Positions 53,202 through 61,916 of a DNA stretch of 64,000 nucleotides are shown piece after piece. Below the pieces are notes generated by a model. The model was given only the letters and a program-made list of their open reading frames with translations. It was not told the origin of the DNA and searched no databases. Where the stretch lies: contig NZ_UGNX01000001.1 in the NCBI RefSeq assembly GCF_900452415.1, forward strand, positions 3,472,001-3,536,000, in the 5' to 3' direction. The position numbers were made by a program, and so were the translations under genes. The number at the start of each line of letters is the position of its first letter. Positions within the stretch are counted from its first letter, which is position 1. Source of the stretch: Legionella cincinnatiensis. Its GTDB lineage: Bacteria > Pseudomonadota > Gammaproteobacteria > Legionellales > Legionellaceae.

Positions 53202-56200
53202 ATGCCTGAATATGTACAAGGGGTAGAATTAACTCAAGATGGCATGCGCGCCATTTTTGAACGTATGGGACAAGATATTACCAGCGGGATCATTTACAAT
53301 GGAAATCCGGATATAAGATTAGATAAACTGAATCAACAAGGATTCATGCCTATATTAACAGGGGTAAGTCCAACACAAGAATCTGGCCATTGGATCATGT
53401 TAATTAAAGGCCAAGGCAATCAATACTACCTCTTTGACCCACTAGGAGAGAGTTCTGGAAGAAGTTATCAAAACATTCTCGCCAGAAAACTCCCTCAAGG
53501 TACCACACTTTCTGTGATTCCTAATGGAGCTGGACTAAACAGAGGCTTATGTGGTTATTGGGTTGCTTCTGCAGGAGTAAGGGCACATACTGCATTAACA
53601 GGAGATAATCCCCCGACGCTAGAAAATCTAGGGCAAACCATTACTCAGGAAATGCAAAATGAACTCGCTGGGAATGGTTATAGGGAAATTACCAGTTGGT
53701 TACGGGCTGTGACTCATGAGTTTCCAGAAGGAGACATACAAAATGATGCAACTGCTTTAAGACATGCTACTGAAAAAGACTTAGTCACCCAAATCCCTGC
53801 TCCTATTTTAGGCGGCACTACAGCCCCTAAAGAAATTCTTACCAATCCTACTGCATCACTAACAGAACCTAAATCAGCTCTAAACAGTGCTTTATTGGAG
53901 AGCGATGACGATGTTCGCGGTGTTGTAGATTATGTCCATAAAGAATATTTAAGACATCCTTATCCTGGGCCATTAAAAAATCCTAAAGATCCGACGGAAG
54001 GACGGCTTCCTCCAAATGAAGGTCCTGATCGAGGAACTCATGGCCTTGCACATACAGTACGTACTATGGCTTGTGCTGAAGTGATGATCGAAGAGGCACG
54101 TAAAGCACAATTCAGAGGAGAAAAATTAGCAACAGCAGAAAATGGTCAGACTTTAGCCGATGTCACTCCAGAAGAACTGAAAAAAATTCTCATCGCACAA
54201 GCATTTTTTGTAGTAGGGAGAGATGATGAGCGATCAGGACCTAATGAAGAGCGCACGAGAAATTTTTATAATGAGTATCATGAAAAGAGTGAAGCAGCAT
54301 TCAGGAGATATGTTGAAGACAATAAACTCATTGGCAAAATCTTCAAAGATCCAAAAGAAGTAGATTTCTATGCTGAGATTATTCGCGACAATCCCCATAA
54401 TTGGGATGGCACCCCAGCACATATCTTGATCCATCAAGGTCATATGGTAGATTTAATGAGAGTCAAAGCACCTCAAGAAGTAATAGTGGAAGGGGCATAC
54501 GATACACTTAAAAAAGTTGTTGGTTCGCGAGGAGCTGAAGCCGTTCTCAAAACACATCGAGAATTTTTCCTAGCCACTGGAGCTGTAGTTCCTCAATTTA
54601 ACCCCGAAGCAATAAATGATCCCAGCAGAGGAGGAGCTTATGAACATCCCAATAGTGGCGCAAAATACGTTATAAAAGAAGGTGTGGTTCCCAATTTTAA
54701 GAAAGATATGCGGGGTGTAAATCGTGAATATCAATTGAAAGATAACGAAAGATTCGTAACCATCAAGGAATATTACGCCCTTCCTGAAGTACAACAAGCT
54801 TTTCCTGGTTTTAAAACTTTTTTAGAACCATCCCCATATATGATACCCACGGATGTTGCAAGAAGATGTGAACAGCAACCTGCTTCCACTCTAGGCTTCA
54901 TCCAAGAAGCTCGTGCAAAAGTAAAAATGCAGGTGATAAAAGAGCCTTTTCAATCTTCTTCAGGTAAAACAAGAAGGCAAGCGAATGTAGATGATGTTGC
55001 CGCTGCTCGTATTATTCAACAAATCATGGCTAATCCTGATGTAATTCAAGACGATCATGTTCTTTTAAATGGCCAACGTCTCGAAGAAGGATTCTTTCGT
55101 GACTTGTTAGCCAAATGTGATATGGCTATTGTAGGATCCCTATTAAATGATACCGATATGAATAATATCGATCGTTTAATGCAGCATGAAAAAAATACTG
55201 AATTTCACTCAACTGATCCCAAAGCACCTCTAGTTAAACTTGGAGATACTTGGGAAAACACGATTAGACACCAAAGTAGTGATCCGAATCAGATCAAGTA
55301 TGATTTAGTTTATCTCATGCAAAATGATGCCTGGTACTACAGCCGTGTCAATGCGATTGCTCAAAATAGGGATAAAGGATCAACATTTAAAGAAATACTG
55401 ATTACTTCGTTAATGACTCCACTAACCAGTAAAGCACTGGTAGATACACATGGTAAGGCCTCTTCACCAAAAACATTGTATCGAGGATTAGGCTTTCCAG
55501 AAGACTTTAAAAATAAACTTATTAGTCAAGCCAATACCATAATTGCAAATACGACAACTGATCTTTTTACAAATCGTTCTTCAGAAGTCTTTATGCAAAT
55601 CAAATTAAATGACTACAGTAAGATTTCCTCCAAAACAAACGCAAGTAATTCAACAAATATTGAAGTCCCAAGAATGTTTGGCGCGAATACTATTTTTGAA
55701 ATACATGATCCAGATGGACTACTGCAAGCAAAACAAGTGGGAAGACACCAAGCAGGCTCTGAAGATGAATTTTCATTTTATCTACCCGAAGATGTAGCAT
55801 TAATTCCCATGAAAATAACCGCCGATGGCCAAGCGAGTGTGATGGTAGATGATCAGGTGGTTAATCAAGATCGACATATCATTACTTTTGTGGCTATAAA
55901 GAGTCCCGATTTTTTTCCACGCAATGAAAGTGGCTTTGCTGTTGAACCCCTGCTTAGGATGCATACTGCACAGTTAACGGCAGTCAAAAATGAAGTCGAG
56001 CATGTTAGTAGTGAACCTGATATACCAAGTATTTTTAATTTCCAAGAGCAAGTAGAAATCGTACAACATTCACACTTATCTGGCACATATAAAGATTTTA
56101 TGCGCCAAAATATTGCTCCTGCATTGGAACAATGCCTCCATGCGCTCTTAGAAGGGAAAGGTGAGGACCTGAACAATGCTTTAAAAGCCATTCCCGAAGA

Positions 56201-57692
56201 GCAACAATGGGCTAGATTTAATTTTGAAGAAGCAAGACAAGCAAAAATCCAGATGGATGCCATCAAAAAATCAGTGCTTGAAAAACAAACGCTTCTCTCT
56301 TTAACACAATGTGAAAATGCTTTAGCAGAAAAAAATATCGCAGCTACACTCCTAGCACTTCACAGTATTCCTTCAGATAAAGAAATGAATGGCGTCACGT
56401 CAATAAGCAATAGTTTGCGTAGACAAATCCAAAACATGAAGCAAACATTAACTGAAAATCTGGAATTGCTGCAACGTGCAGTTGCCACTCCAATAATCAC
56501 TAATCCTGAACAAGTGAGAGAACGTTATGAAGCCCTGACAAACCGTGTAACTCAAAAAATTACCACGCTTGAAAATGCAAAATATCCTGATGCAATCAGC
56601 ATTAAAGATGCAATCGCTAACCTTAATAATTTACAAGAAGAAATAAAATTATTGCGCAATGAAAAAAACCGGATGCATCAGGAAACAGACAAAATTGATT
56701 TTGCAGACATTGAAAAATTAGAAGGCCAAGTAGGTATATTAAATAACACATTACATAATGCCTATGCCGCCGAAATCAATAAACAAATTGGAGCACTTGA
56801 AACAGAACGCTCTAAAAAGATACCTGATATTTCAAAAATGATTTCAGGTTTGAATGATCAACTCGTTGAAGTGGAACAGTTGCATCAGGCAAGAATCAAA
56901 AAACAGGGTACCTCAAAAGATCCTCTAGATATATCAGATCTTGAAGGATTCAAAGATCGATTACAGACTTTAAATCAATATTTAGTAGGCGTCATGTTAA
57001 ATAAAACTCGCGTTTCAATCGAGCAAATGGAAGTACAAAACTTTCATAAGCAGGAAAATGAAGTCCAACAAAACTTGAAGCAAATAGATGATCTTGCAAA
57101 AACATTGGATAATTCTTCAGCAGCACAAAAACAAAAGGATCAGATTCTGCAAGTCAAACAAACACTAATTGCGAAACAAGAAGCCTATCCTTCAATGGTA
57201 CAATTACAATTTAGCAGTGAAGCATTAATTATACAGTTACGTGAACTGTGTGGAATTCATTTTGATAAGCTTGCCAAAGAAAGAAGCACTAAAACCCAGG
57301 AACTTACTGCAAACCGTTGGATGCTCCAAGGATTAACGGATTATTTTGGCTACACTAAGGATGAACGCATTACTATTGCTAAAAAAGGAACCGAATTAGA
57401 TCAATTTAAAAATGAATTAAATAATAATGGGTATGATGCACAACAACTTATCAGTCAATTAGTTAAGAGAAATCCTTCTGAGTTAGCAGATTTAACCGGT
57501 CTACCTAAAGAAGATGCAGAGAAATTGCATGCAGTGTTAACCGATTTATCTAAGAATAACACCTCTATGAAACAAATCGAGCTCTGTTTACAAAAGACTG
57601 ATGAAGCTTTAATTGATCTCAGAAAGAAGGCCTTAGAGTCAGATTCTGCTAAATTTGTTCAGGAAGAGCAAAACAATGTCTTCAGAATTTGA
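53202..57692 (+). CDS. SidE-family effector 2: DUB, phosphodiesterase, mono-ADP-ribosyltransferase
   Basis: A 1496-residue paralogue of the protein at 47341-51894 with the same three catalytic domains. DUB triad: H63, D79, C117. Phosphodiesterase motifs: THGLAHTVRTM, VGRDDERSG, HQGHMVDLM. Transferase motifs: R761 in LYRGLGF, SKTNASNST, E854-x-E856. The two proteins agree almost perfectly over the DUB and much of the phosphodiesterase and diverge most in the linkers and the C-terminal coiled-coil region, for example around residues 930-960. The start ATG 53202 follows GAGGAGAAG. L. pneumophila also carries several SidE paralogues in one locus, and partial redundancy is known there. All key residues are present, so it should be active. 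Confidence 0.95.
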   Translation: MPEYVQGVELTQDGMRAIFERMGQDITSGIIYNGNPDIRLDKLNQQGFMPILTGVSPTQESGHWIMLIKGQGNQYYLFDPLGESSGRSYQNILARKLPQGTTLSVIPNGAGLNRGLCGYWVASAGVRAHTALTGDNPPTLENLGQTITQEMQNELAGNGYREITSWLRAVTHEFPEGDIQNDATALRHATEKDLVTQIPAPILGGTTAPKEILTNPTASLTEPKSALNSALLESDDDVRGVVDYVHKEYLRHPYPGPLKNPKDPTEGRLPPNEGPDRGTHGLAHTVRTMACAEVMIEEARKAQFRGEKLATAENGQTLADVTPEELKKILIAQAFFVVGRDDERSGPNEERTRNFYNEYHEKSEAAFRRYVEDNKLIGKIFKDPKEVDFYAEIIRDNPHNWDGTPAHILIHQGHMVDLMRVKAPQEVIVEGAYDTLKKVVGSRGAEAVLKTHREFFLATGAVVPQFNPEAINDPSRGGAYEHPNSGAKYVIKEGVVPNFKKDMRGVNREYQLKDNERFVTIKEYYALPEVQQAFPGFKTFLEPSPYMIPTDVARRCEQQPASTLGFIQEARAKVKMQVIKEPFQSSSGKTRRQANVDDVAAARIIQQIMANPDVIQDDHVLLNGQRLEEGFFRDLLAKCDMAIVGSLLNDTDMNNIDRLMQHEKNTEFHSTDPKAPLVKLGDTWENTIRHQSSDPNQIKYDLVYLMQNDAWYYSRVNAIAQNRDKGSTFKEILITSLMTPLTSKALVDTHGKASSPKTLYRGLGFPEDFKNKLISQANTIIANTTTDLFTNRSSEVFMQIKLNDYSKISSKTNASNSTNIEVPRMFGANTIFEIHDPDGLLQAKQVGRHQAGSEDEFSFYLPEDVALIPMKITADGQASVMVDDQVVNQDRHIITFVAIKSPDFFPRNESGFAVEPLLRMHTAQLTAVKNEVEHVSSEPDIPSIFNFQEQVEIVQHSHLSGTYKDFMRQNIAPALEQCLHALLEGKGEDLNNALKAIPEEQQWARFNFEEARQAKIQMDAIKKSVLEKQTLLSLTQCENALAEKNIAATLLALHSIPSDKEMNGVTSISNSLRRQIQNMKQTLTENLELLQRAVATPIITNPEQVRERYEALTNRVTQKITTLENAKYPDAISIKDAIANLNNLQEEIKLLRNEKNRMHQETDKIDFADIEKLEGQVGILNNTLHNAYAAEINKQIGALETERSKKIPDISKMISGLNDQLVEVEQLHQARIKKQGTSKDPLDISDLEGFKDRLQTLNQYLVGVMLNKTRVSIEQMEVQNFHKQENEVQQNLKQIDDLAKTLDNSSAAQKQKDQILQVKQTLIAKQEAYPSMVQLQFSSEALIIQLRELCGIHFDKLAKERSTKTQELTANRWMLQGLTDYFGYTKDERITIAKKGTELDQFKNELNNNGYDAQQLISQLVKRNPSELADLTGLPKEDAEKLHAVLTDLSKNNTSMKQIELCLQKTDEALIDLRKKALESDSAKFVQEEQNNVFRI

Positions 57693-57725
57693 GATAGTTT
57701 TCAATCTTACACCACCAGTTGCGAT

Positions 57726-57750
57726 ATTCCTGTGGTTAATTCACAGGAAT
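57726..57750. terminator. Hairpin between convergent second SidE-family gene and sidJ
   Basis: Perfect arms ATTCCTGTG (57726-57734) and CACAGGAAT (57742-57750) with a 7-base loop lie between the two stop codons. A bidirectional terminator is likely, though no clear T-run follows. Confidence 0.6.
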
Positions 57751-57845
57751 AAAGCGATTGATTGTGTTATGACTTAAGAGCCGCTGACACTGACTGCCTA
57801 TGTCCCGCGCGCTTCAGCGTGAAACTTAAGAGTGAGAATAAATTA

Positions 57846-60437
57846 TCAACGCACTAATTGTGCCGTAGTATCATCAGAAGGAGATCTATGTTCTTCTGAA
57901 ACTAGCTTTTTATGTGCTAGATAATTTTGCCAAAAACTTTGGATGGTCTTTACCGCGAAATGTTTTTCGACTTTTTCAAAACGTGTATCAATATCTGTTT
58001 GTGATGAAGAAGGATATTTAAGCTTAATTTCCTCATAATATGAAAGTGCAAGTCTCTTTTGAAAATGACATCCAGGTCTAGCCATATCCAGTAATTTTGC
58101 TGCAGCCTGGTAACAATCTTCCGCACTACAACTACTCTCAATTAATTTCTCAGTTTGCGTTATCTGCTTGAAAAACTCTTTATCAAGCTGCATCGTTCCT
58201 TCAACAAGAGTCACAGTAGCATATAAGAGTTTTTCTAATTCTCTTAAAGGAAGCTCTTGATTGTATCCACCTAAATCTTGATTAATCCCATCAACTGATA
58301 AACCAATCCCAGGAACTACTTCACTATTTACTTCATAACCTGCTTCACCAGGATAAAGTACATACTGTTGCATTCTCATCTCTGTTTCATCCAGATCTGC
58401 ATAATCAGGAGTCATCCAAAATTGAGTTTGTTGCAAATGATTGTCTATTTTTGCCCGCTGATTCAATAGTGCAAGTGCCCTAGAATGAGGTATCCCTGTC
58501 ATTAAAGTAACTGCCTCAGCACAACTATCAAACATCAATTCTGCTAATTGCTGCCACATATGTTGTTTTATAGACGGATTATCTATTTTTCGAGTCACCT
58601 TATCGCCATAAGTGCCTACTACTAATTGTATCACTAATAAATACTCAGCAATGGTGTTAAGGTATAAGTAATTACCAAATAGCTTTCGCTTGTTCGTATA
58701 AAGGGAGCTTGCTGTACCACTTGACGAATCAAAAAAGGTTTGATGATATCCGCCCGTCAACAATTCTGAAAAGTATTTCCTAGTAAATTCCGAAGCGGTA
58801 AGTAAACTCGTTATGGGAATACTATCACCAAGATCAGCGATTCCACTAGCACGTAGATTGACAAACTCCACTGCTTTTTGCCATTTATCAAGTCGCCCTA
58901 ATTGCGATTGAAAAATACTTAGGAGTTGCACTAATGCTTGATATCTTCCTTTATCTACTCGCTCTTCCTCATCAGAATGAGTATGAAATATATCTGCTAA
59001 TTGGGAAAATACAATTCCCTCTCTAAGCAGTACAAAAAGATCATGAACATTTCTTTTAACTGATGCCGTAAAGTCTCTAAAGGACTGATGCTCATCATGT
59101 AAGTAAGTAAAATACGAAACTGGTGCTTTATAAACATAAACTTCAAGATCTTTCGTATCACCGATAAGATCCAAAAACTGTTTATAATGAGGTGAACTAA
59201 TACATTTCTCGAGAATCTCTGTTCTTTTAACAGAATATTGTCCAAGTGGTCTTGGTAGCTGGCTTTGTAAATCTAAGCGGTTCTGGTGTTTTTGCAAATA
59301 ATCCGCCATTTGAAATTCTTCGGTGAGATTTGATTTAGGCTCACCTTTTTTTTGTACTTTTACAGCAATTAGCTCTTCCGATTCATCAGTAAAAAGTAAG
59401 GTTCTCCCTTGTATCCGCAAAAAATTACTTGGATCCATCGTATAGCGAAAATCAGTATCAACAATCCCCTTGCCCTTTTCATAGTAATGTTTTGGTGCAA
59501 ACGTTACTTGCTTAGGTTGAGTTCGCAGCAATAAATTATCAGCAATAGTTGCATGATAATAGTGCGTTTTTTTGCTGATATTATACATGGGATTTATACT
59601 TGAATCTTTTTCATAACTATGTGTAAGCCATGACATATAAATCGGATTAGGTAAGAAAAAAGCAGGCGAATCTTTGAATTGCTGGATAAAGGCATTTTGA
59701 TTGCGCGTTAATGTTCCCTTATTACTTTCAATAATAAATGAAACCATAAAATTAGAATTTGATGATTGATTTTTTAACCATTGTACAATGGGAAATTCAC
59801 TGTCCCGAGTATAATCATTAACAATAGACCATATGCTCGACTCTTTACCCTTAAGATAGTTAACAAAAGGCTTTTCTAAAGCAAGTAATTGGTTTTTTTC
59901 TGGTAAATTTTGTGCTGCGGCAGCTAAAGATTTAATTAAAAGATAGTGTCCAGCAAGAGCCTGAGGAGCAAGTTCTTTTAATTTATTTGCCTTAATGCAT
60001 TTATCTAGAGACAGGAGATAAATTTGAACCAATTCACTCCTTGTTGTTTCAAATGGAATTTCTTTTAATGGAATTGATCGCCCACTGACAAACTTGGAGG
60101 CTGGCAGTAAAGAATTATCATGAGTATCGGTTTCTCCCATACTCGCAAAACGAAATTTTCCTCCCGTTTTATCCGGTGTTTTTAAGAGGTTCATTGGAGG
60201 CTTAGGTACTACGGATCCCTCCGACTCCTCCCTTCTTAGATGCTCTTGTTTTAGAGTTTTTTTAGTTCCATTTATTACTTGCTTTTGTCTTTCAGAAACA
60301 GTAGGTCCACTAAGTTCCTGCATTGCAAAACCATCTGTAGAGTCAACTTTTTCATTCGTCGAGACTCTTGTCTCTTCAATCTCAAGAACAGTACCTTGAA
60401 AATAATCACTGATTAATTTTTTAAAAAATTCAATCAT
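57846..60437 (-). CDS. sidJ: SidJ-like calmodulin-dependent glutamylase
   Basis: This 863-residue protein matches SidJ in length and features. SidJ is a pseudokinase-fold effector that, once bound to host calmodulin, glutamylates the catalytic Glu of SidE-family transferase domains and switches them off. A kinase-like N-lobe is visible with GRTLLFTDESEELIAVKVQK (R345 and K360 as the nucleotide-binding Arg/Lys) and EEFQMADYL as the helix Glu. A calmodulin-binding IQ motif sits near the C-terminus (I832-Q833 in KTIQSFWQNYLAHKK). AAGGA lies 7 bases before ATG 60437. It is 51 bases downstream of the Dup-like gene, an evident operon, and beside its SidE substrates as in L. pneumophila. Confidence 0.9.
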   Translation of the reverse strand: MIEFFKKLISDYFQGTVLEIEETRVSTNEKVDSTDGFAMQELSGPTVSERQKQVINGTKKTLKQEHLRREESEGSVVPKPPMNLLKTPDKTGGKFRFASMGETDTHDNSLLPASKFVSGRSIPLKEIPFETTRSELVQIYLLSLDKCIKANKLKELAPQALAGHYLLIKSLAAAAQNLPEKNQLLALEKPFVNYLKGKESSIWSIVNDYTRDSEFPIVQWLKNQSSNSNFMVSFIIESNKGTLTRNQNAFIQQFKDSPAFFLPNPIYMSWLTHSYEKDSSINPMYNISKKTHYYHATIADNLLLRTQPKQVTFAPKHYYEKGKGIVDTDFRYTMDPSNFLRIQGRTLLFTDESEELIAVKVQKKGEPKSNLTEEFQMADYLQKHQNRLDLQSQLPRPLGQYSVKRTEILEKCISSPHYKQFLDLIGDTKDLEVYVYKAPVSYFTYLHDEHQSFRDFTASVKRNVHDLFVLLREGIVFSQLADIFHTHSDEEERVDKGRYQALVQLLSIFQSQLGRLDKWQKAVEFVNLRASGIADLGDSIPITSLLTASEFTRKYFSELLTGGYHQTFFDSSSGTASSLYTNKRKLFGNYLYLNTIAEYLLVIQLVVGTYGDKVTRKIDNPSIKQHMWQQLAELMFDSCAEAVTLMTGIPHSRALALLNQRAKIDNHLQQTQFWMTPDYADLDETEMRMQQYVLYPGEAGYEVNSEVVPGIGLSVDGINQDLGGYNQELPLRELEKLLYATVTLVEGTMQLDKEFFKQITQTEKLIESSCSAEDCYQAAAKLLDMARPGCHFQKRLALSYYEEIKLKYPSSSQTDIDTRFEKVEKHFAVKTIQSFWQNYLAHKKLVSEEHRSPSDDTTAQLVR

Positions 60438-60488
60438 AACACATCCTTAATGATCTAGAAGATAAAGAAGTCCTCCGGTTAAACTTAG

Positions 60489-61670
60489 TTAAATGATATT
60501 TGAATAATCAGAAACAACTTGTTTCTCAAGATCTGTTTTGGGGGTTGGATTAGTCCAAAACAATTGCTTCAATACTCGTGTCAAACAATCATTATTCTCT
60601 TTAGATGATTTTTCTTTTGTTGTTGTAATTTCTTGCGCTTTCTCAACTAGATGTTCCGGGTGTGGCGGAAAATTAATAACAACTTCTTCTTTCTTCTCTT
60701 TTACATCAAAACTCTCTTGAACTTTATCATCCTTTATCGCTTTCTGATGATACCAAGTCGGAGTACTCACACTCCTTAACGCTTCATAACACCCTTCTAC
60801 TGAAAATCCAGCTTGTGCCGTTTTCTTAGCATCGGCCTCCTGACCATCTACTTGAAGAAAACCAATAAGCTTTTGTGCTCTTTCAACTCGGACTTTCTCA
60901 ATACCCAAATGAGGCCATTCTGTAGAATCAATGTAAGGAACACCTTCACCTGTAGCAGCAAACAGTCCTCTGGCAAAGTGAAGAATATCCAAACCATCAT
61001 CATGCCCAAACAAACTCATCAATGTAGGCACAATTCCCATACTACCTGGCGAGTGACCTATAAATACCTCAACGGGGCTTTTACAGCGCATTAAATCAAT
61101 CATATGAGAAAGATGAATGAGGTAACCCTCAGCCGTAGAATCAAAATAATCTCCCTCACGATCTTCAATGCAACGAGCATATAATTCAATTTCTTGCTCA
61201 GAAAATAAATGAGTCAAATGGTGACGAGCGTATGATTCGAAATGCTTCGCGCCATAACGATGATAACGATGATAAGCATCTCCATATGAAGCTTCACTTG
61301 CACGACCTGCCACAAAAAACAATTGCGCAATATTCAGCTTTTTGAGATCTAAAGGAGTTAGATCCGCAATAGTACGTCCATCACGACATATATGCGGCGC
61401 TAGCTGTCTTTGCGTAGATTCATACATTAATTGACTGTACATCAGTGTACGCATTGTATGAGCAAGTCCGTGAATGGGACGATTGAGGGTCTTACCTTCT
61501 ACTTGAATGGAACGCTGTAAATTATGTCCATCACCAAGTGCATTAGTTGCTGTAGGGTTCTTATAATTGAACTCCCATTCTGGGCCTACTTCAGTATAGG
61601 GTTGTGACAACAAATTTTCATAAACATATTCAGCTACTTTCAGTACTTCGGGATCGAGGGTTATGGGCAT
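60489..61670 (-). CDS. DupA/DupB-like phosphoribosyl-ubiquitin deubiquitinase
   Basis: The 393-residue product is a stand-alone SidE-type phosphodiesterase domain. DupA and DupB of L. pneumophila remove phosphoribosyl-linked ubiquitin from host serines. Catalytic candidates are H67 and H71 in RPIHGLAHTMRTL, E126 in AGRASEASYG and H186/H189 in LIHLSHMIDLM; the spacing agrees with the positions I recall for DupA. The last 90 residues or so are Lys/Glu-rich and probably disordered. I chose ATG 61670 because AAGGA lies 7 bases upstream and the protein then begins MPITLDPEVLK; an upstream start at 61733 adds 21 unlikely residues. First gene of the dup-sidJ operon. Whether it is closer to DupA or DupB cannot be told by eye. 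Confidence 0.9.
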   Translation of the reverse strand: MPITLDPEVLKVAEYVYENLLSQPYTEVGPEWEFNYKNPTATNALGDGHNLQRSIQVEGKTLNRPIHGLAHTMRTLMYSQLMYESTQRQLAPHICRDGRTIADLTPLDLKKLNIAQLFFVAGRASEASYGDAYHRYHRYGAKHFESYARHHLTHLFSEQEIELYARCIEDREGDYFDSTAEGYLIHLSHMIDLMRCKSPVEVFIGHSPGSMGIVPTLMSLFGHDDGLDILHFARGLFAATGEGVPYIDSTEWPHLGIEKVRVERAQKLIGFLQVDGQEADAKKTAQAGFSVEGCYEALRSVSTPTWYHQKAIKDDKVQESFDVKEKKEEVVINFPPHPEHLVEKAQEITTTKEKSSKENNDCLTRVLKQLFWTNPTPKTDLEKQVVSDYSNII

Positions 61671-61916
61671 TTGGGCATCCTTATATCTCAGCAGAATCTT
61701 CAATATCTTACAATAAGAGCAATTATTATTCAATATGAAAATACATTTATTATATTTTGAAAAATAAAGTCATATAAATAACATTTATTGTTGCCAAAGA
61801 CTATCTAATTTTTTGATCAAAAAAACCTTTTTTAAATCATTAAGTGCTTCTTAATATCAACTTAATATATGAAAGCTATACTATTAGGGAGAAAACAGTT
61901 GATTGAGAGCACTAAC
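61671..61916. promoter_or_regulatory. Divergent promoter region with PmrA-type element (61850-61869) and -10 box (61877-61882)
   Basis: For the rightward gene, half-sites CTTAATATC (61850-61858) and CTTAATATA (61861-61869) are almost ideal copies of the PmrA element, 11 bases apart, with TATACT at 61877-61882, 16 bases after the second half-site start. For the leftward dup-sidJ operon a TATAAT-type -10 box reads on the minus strand at 61754-61749; no matching PmrA element is seen in that direction. Confidence 0.68.
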
